This document shows positions 59,951 through 64,000 of a DNA stretch of 64,000 bases, piece after piece. This stretch comes from Pratylenchus scribneri (lineage: Eukaryota > Nematoda > Chromadorea > Rhabditida > Pratylenchidae), in assembly GCA_030063045.1 (NCBI GenBank), contig JAQSEB010000091.1, forward strand, positions 1,426,001-1,490,000, in the 5' to 3' direction. A program made the position numbers and the translations under genes. Position 1 is the first letter of the stretch, and every line of letters starts with the position of its first letter. Under the pieces are notes generated by a model. It was not told where the DNA came from. It did no database searches and was given only the letters and a program-made list of their open reading frames with translations.

Positions 59951-60862
59951 ATAATAAGGACAAATGGGCCGAATTTAATAATTTTGATATCAATTTAATG
60001 AGCAGAATTTCTTTTAATTAATTATATTAAAATTTGTTCCTATTAAAACTGTGCAATTTAATTATTAAAGAACATCGATCCTTCAAACGAATCTTCTCGA
60101 ATGGGGATGGTTGATGGTATATGTAGTGAAGTGAGCCATAATTTGGATTTAATTGGCAATATATTCTATCTTTTCAATCAGTCCAATTTTAAGCGGACTG
60201 AGTTATTTTATTGGTTTAAGGAATTTTTGTCTGAATTATTTTTAGAAATTAAATTCACAGATTTTATTGCGTCGTAGATTTTCATAAATGAGATGAGCAT
60301 ACAAAAGGGGAAAATTGGGGTAAAAAATTAAATGAAAAAATTATTACAAAAATTGGGGCTACACATTTTGTAAATTAAAAATGAATTACAATGTTTTTTT
60401 GAGGAAAAATCACATCGAATGTCCTGCTGCCAAATTGGCCGAAAATGGTGGAAAAAGACACACAAAAAAATGTTTGGATGGAAAATTGAATTTATTTATT
60501 ATTTTTTTTAAAATTTAATTAATTGATTACAAAAAAAAATTGGGCAAATTTAATTAATTAATTAAATTCAAAATGTGGAGAAGTGGATGATTTGGTGGGT
60601 GTCACATTTTGGCACGGGGGCAAAATAAAATGGAAATAGGAATTAAAAAAAAAAAAACAATGAAATGTTTGTCCAAATGAAGGGGAAAAGGTTGTTTTTT
60701 TTTGAATAGCGAGGTGGATGGACAACAATAATATTTTTAAATTTTTGTTTAGATTGAGCTCATTTTTTAATTGGTAAAATCGGCCATTTTGACTGGATTT
60801 TCTTCTCATCATCCCGCATCATTCTTTTCTTCATTTCCATAATTCCATTCGGGTGCATTTGG
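59951..60862. other. AT-rich spacer
   Basis: No gene. The end of the palindrome fades here; the part from 60300 is probably the 3' UTR region of the hnRNP gene on the minus strand. Confidence 0.35.
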
Positions 60863-63800
60863 TCACGAATTTGTTGGACTTTCCGGTTCCGATGATTGCA
60901 ATGAATCCACTGGGGAATGACTTTGACTGCCTTGGCCCTGGAAAAAAATGAGAAAATTAATTTTAAAAAAATTAATTAGACATTTTTTAATATTTTAAAA
61001 ATTAAATTTACAGAAATAATTATCCAAATTTGGACATAAATATTTTTTGATTAACTTAAAAAAAATTTTTTTTATCATTTTCTAGGGAGTTTGGAATATA
61101 AAAAATCATTTGCCGCAGCTGGGTATCGAACCGTCGACCCAAGGAAAAAAATTTGTAGATTTTACCGAATGAGCTACAAGGTCTAACTATTCCCGCCTTA
61201 AAATTTTATTAATTTTTTTGGGAGATTCGTTGCCACCGTTAGCATAGTGGTAAAATTCTTGATTTTTTTTCTAATTTCTAGGGTTCGATCCCAAGCAGCG
61301 GCAAATTATATTTATGAATTTAATTTAAAATATTATCCCGAGAAGATGAATTTTAATTCCTTCTACAAAAATTTATTTTTTTTCGGACTTTTTTTGACAA
61401 AAAAATAATCGTAGAATAAAATCGAAAAAACCATTAAAGATTAATCATTTTTGCCTGCTCAAACGAAAGTCCATTAAAAATTTTTACCAAAAAATCTAGA
61501 TAGGTTATTTTTGGAACCTCTCTCAGTACAAACCTGTGAACCCAAAGATCCATGATGAATGCGTACAGCACCACCACCTCCAATTGCAATTTGCTGCTGA
61601 CCATTTTGATGATGATGTGCCGCCGCCATCCCGCTGCCACCAATTCCACAAATTCCAATTGGTCGACCAAATCGTCGATGCGGTTGCGATTGTTGTTCCC
61701 GATGGGCATACGGCTGTTGATGTTGGTGGTGCTGTTTCAGATGACCATGATGATTGTGGTTTTGCGCTGTTCCTTTTTGATGATGGTCCTCTCCTCCTTG
61801 CCCTCCTTCATCTTTCCTCTGTTGCCGATGATGGATGATGGGCGGTGAGCCAATTGGCCATTGTTCACCCGGTTCACTTTCCTTAATTTTGGAAAAAATT
61901 TTTTTGTTTTTTGGTGGTAAAATATGTAAATTTTTTAAATTTTTAAATGAATTTTTTGTTATTTTTGATGTGAAGAGAAAATCTTTACCATGCAAAAGTG
62001 TCTTTGTCCCTATTATTTTTTCAGGGAGCTGTTGCCAAAAATGGAAGGGTGAAAAGTTTACGCTTTTCTTTCTCTATGCCTACGACCATTTTTCATTTTT
62101 CTTGTATATGGCAATATTAAAAATTTCCAAAACTGACATTTTTATTGAAAATTTTGATAAAATTAATTAAATTTAGATGCTGAATGCATAAAGTTTACAT
62201 CATTTTATTACATTCTTGTTAAAATTTTAAATAATTTAATTTTTTTGTCAAAAAATTTACCCGAATTTCGACTTTCTTTCCATTAACGCAATGCGACCTG
62301 CTGCTGGCCAAACATCGTTCCACGGCCTCCCTTTCCTCGAACACAACGAAGCCATAGCCCCGGGGATTGGCCATAATTTCCACTTGTTCAACGTCGCCGA
62401 ATTCCTCGAAATGATGGCGCAAAGCATCGACAGTGTGGAAATCCCAATGGATTCCTGCAAAAATGTAGGATAGGAAATTTGATTGAGGATTTATTATAAT
62501 TAATTAAAAATAATTTTATTTTCCTAAAAATACTTTTTTTATAATAAAAAAAAATGCCAAAATTAACAAAAAAAATCATTGGACCGCAAGCGGCATCGAA
62601 CTTTGGTCCTATTTTTTCGATCCCAAGAGGTTACCCATTAAGCTAATGATGTCGCTGCAACCAATTTTATAAGATTTAATTAAAATATTGAACTTGAACT
62701 ACAATTAATTTTTTTTTGGTTTTCAATCGATTTTTCTAAATCAATGCTCCCATTTAATTTTGTTTAGTGTCAAAAAAAATTCTTAATGTTCAAAAATATT
62801 CTACAATTCATTTAATAATTTTTTCCTTATATTGAAAATTACCTGAGAGTATTAATTTGTATTCGGCCGCCGGCTCCATGTCCAGGAATGAGGGCGGAGA
62901 ATTCATGGCCTGAAGCATTTGCTCTCTAGGGATTGCGCGTTTCGGGTCCACAACCTTTCAAAAAATTGAAATGAGAATTAATCAAATTTTAATGAAACCT
63001 TTCCGCCAATCGTGTGTGGTCGATCGGCCATGGCAGCATCAGCCATTTCTGGAAAATCGGATAATTTTATTGTTAATTTTTCCATTAAAGTTTTATTCCT
63101 ATTGATTAAATTTGGCTTACTAAATAAATTTAGGAGGTAAATTTTGTCATTGAAAAGAACTACGGTTAGAATTTTTGGATTAAAGATTATTAAAAATAAT
63201 ATAGTTTTTGACTAAACCATTGGACATTTATTGCGGTTCACTCTAATTTCTATTATCTAATGAAAGAAGTTCCCCAAAAATAGATGGAAGAACGATATAT
63301 TGGGAAATGGGAATAAAAGAGAGGAATGGGAAACCAAAAAGCATCAGAGCTTTGTCATTTTGTATTGGGAACTTTTCCAATCATTATTGCAATTTTTTGA
63401 TAAAGCCTAAACTAAAATCCCCAATGTTAACCAGTGCCGTAGCCAGGCTGCCCACGGAGCTAAAATAAGGAAAAATAGGGAAAAATTTGGAGGTGCGCCC
63501 CCATTTCTGGCTACGGCGTGTTAACAATGAGAAATTTAAGAGGTTTGATTCATCAGAGATCATCCATGAACTAACCTGTCGTGGCATATGTAATAAAGCC
63601 GAATCCTCGGGAGTGCCTTGAGACTGGGTCCCTGTGTGGAATAGGCAAATTTAAAGGTGCATATTTTGGAGATTTTGCAAACCTGATGACAATGCAATCC
63701 ACCACATTGCCCCATCTTGAATAGTATTCGCGTAGCTGAAATATGGAGGGGGAAATATTAGAAAGGGAAATGTTCAGTTTTTTTTTTGAAGAAAAGGAAA

Positions 63801-64000
63801 TTTTCTGATTTTTGGGAGAGAAAGTCAAAAAGTAAATGTTCGGGTTTCTTTTGGAGAAAGCTGAAAATAAGATCTTCAAGTTCGAAAATGAAATCTTCAG
63901 GTTTTTAGAAAAGTTAAAAATGAAATCTTCAGATTTTTTGGAGAAAAACCGAAAATGAAAAAAATTTCAGTTAGTTGTTTTGACCTGTTTCCAAACTCCC
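60863..64000 (-). CDS. hnRNP A/B-type RNA-binding protein with two RRMs (5' end outside window)
   Basis: Minus-strand exons 64000-63985, 63735-63683, 63631-63576, 63048-62999, 62954-62843, 62454-62261, 61881-61534, 60937-60863 give 300 residues in frame. RRM1: VWKQLREYYSRWGNVVDCIV and RNP1 RGFGFITY. The linker VVDPKRAIPREQM is the hnRNP A/B hallmark after RRM1. RRM2: KLILSGIHWDFHTVDALRHHF (RNP2-like, ILSGI for usual IFVGGI) and RNP1 RGYGFVVF. The C-terminal third is rich in His, Gln and Gly (HHGHLKQHHQHQQPYAH), replacing the usual RGG/Gly-rich tail. It probably binds nuclear and cytoplasmic mRNA. The stop is TGA at 60865-60863. Confidence 0.85.
61100..61186 (-). repeat. tRNA-derived insert, hnRNP last intron (first of an inverted pair)
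   Basis: Minus strand: A-box like TAGCTCATTCGGTAAAATC, T arm GTCGACGGTTCGATACCC, then AGCTGCGGCAAATGATTTTT. Confidence 0.7.
61230..61304 (+). repeat. tRNA-derived insert with paired acceptor ends
   Basis: Starts TTGCCAC and ends GCGGCAA (6 of 7 pairs). A box TTAGCATAGTGG, T arm AGGGTTCGATCCCAA. The anticodon region is a T run, so it is not a decoding tRNA. Best-preserved ends of the family. Confidence 0.7.
62569..62661 (-). repeat. tRNA-derived insert, hnRNP intron
   Basis: Minus strand: A box TTAGCTTAATGGGTAACC, B-box like AGTTCGATGCC, then TTGCGGTCCAATGATTTTTT. Confidence 0.65.
63432..63520. mobile_element. Short hAT-like element, hnRNP intron
   Basis: Ends CAGTGCCGTAGCCAG and CTGGCTACGGCGTG, close to the CAGTGGCGTAGCCAGG ends of common animal hAT elements. 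It is flanked by TTAAC on both sides (63427-63431, 63521-63525). 89 bp, non-coding, so an internal deletion remnant. Confidence 0.75.

Overview
The window is nuclear DNA from a nematode. The evidence is: dense, short AT-rich introns with TTTCAG-type acceptors; same-strand genes about 100-400 bp apart; a MIG-6/papilin-type matrix gene; an inactive ferrochelatase-like gene of the kind known from nematodes; and HSBP1, NDUFS3 and eIF2-beta orthologues in animal form. A plant-parasitic (tylenchid) nematode would fit the style, but the sequence alone does not prove it. All exon models were read by hand from splice signals. The models for the main genes close in frame (coding lengths divisible by three), which supports them.

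1-16.6 kb, + strand cluster: the 3' part of a possible Tudor-type gene; a ferrochelatase-like pseudoenzyme; eIF2-beta; then a block of two retropepsin-like genes plus one unknown helical gene that is duplicated in tandem (about 4.5 kb period). The duplication also copied the first exon of NDUFS3, leaving a dead exon at 9.5 kb. The intact NDUFS3 follows the second copy. In copy 2 the helical gene is broken. 16.8-19.0 kb: HSBP1 on the minus strand, then a chimera joining the N-terminal part of an FKBP to a SUMO-protease (Ulp1/SENP, C48) domain that lacks its catalytic Cys and His. 19-21.6 kb is AT-rich and gene-free, with a roughly 470-bp degenerate tandem repeat.

21.6-46.7 kb: a small secreted single-TSP1 protein, then a 20.6-kb, 36-exon papilin gene (2095 aa): signal peptide, TSP1 repeats, ADAMTS-type Cys-rich/spacer region, eleven GCC(P/E)DG cysteine repeats, nine Kunitz domains, one Ig domain and a PLAC domain. 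It has two GC-AG introns. Three of its introns carry arrays of the same 29-bp satellite, each unit containing sense-strand AATAAA.

47.4-56.2 kb: a 17-exon gene (1196 aa) joining a cyclophilin, a long RS/RE-rich region and a C-terminal CCHC zinc knuckle. 56.4-60 kb: a roughly 3.4-kb palindrome with a tRNA-like sequence in each arm. 60.9 kb to the window end, minus strand: an hnRNP A/B-type protein with two RRMs (5' end outside the window).

The non-coding DNA is packed with mobile-element traces. Four non-autonomous hAT-like elements have exact 8-bp target duplications; a fifth short one has a 5-bp direct repeat. There are also fold-back elements and about 15 tRNA-derived inserts that keep A/B boxes and mostly end in CAAATRATTTTTTT. 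The genes do not form one pathway. Papilin and the TSP1 protein act in the extracellular matrix; cyclophilin-RS and the hnRNP act in RNA processing; NDUFS3 and the ferrochelatase-like protein belong to mitochondria.
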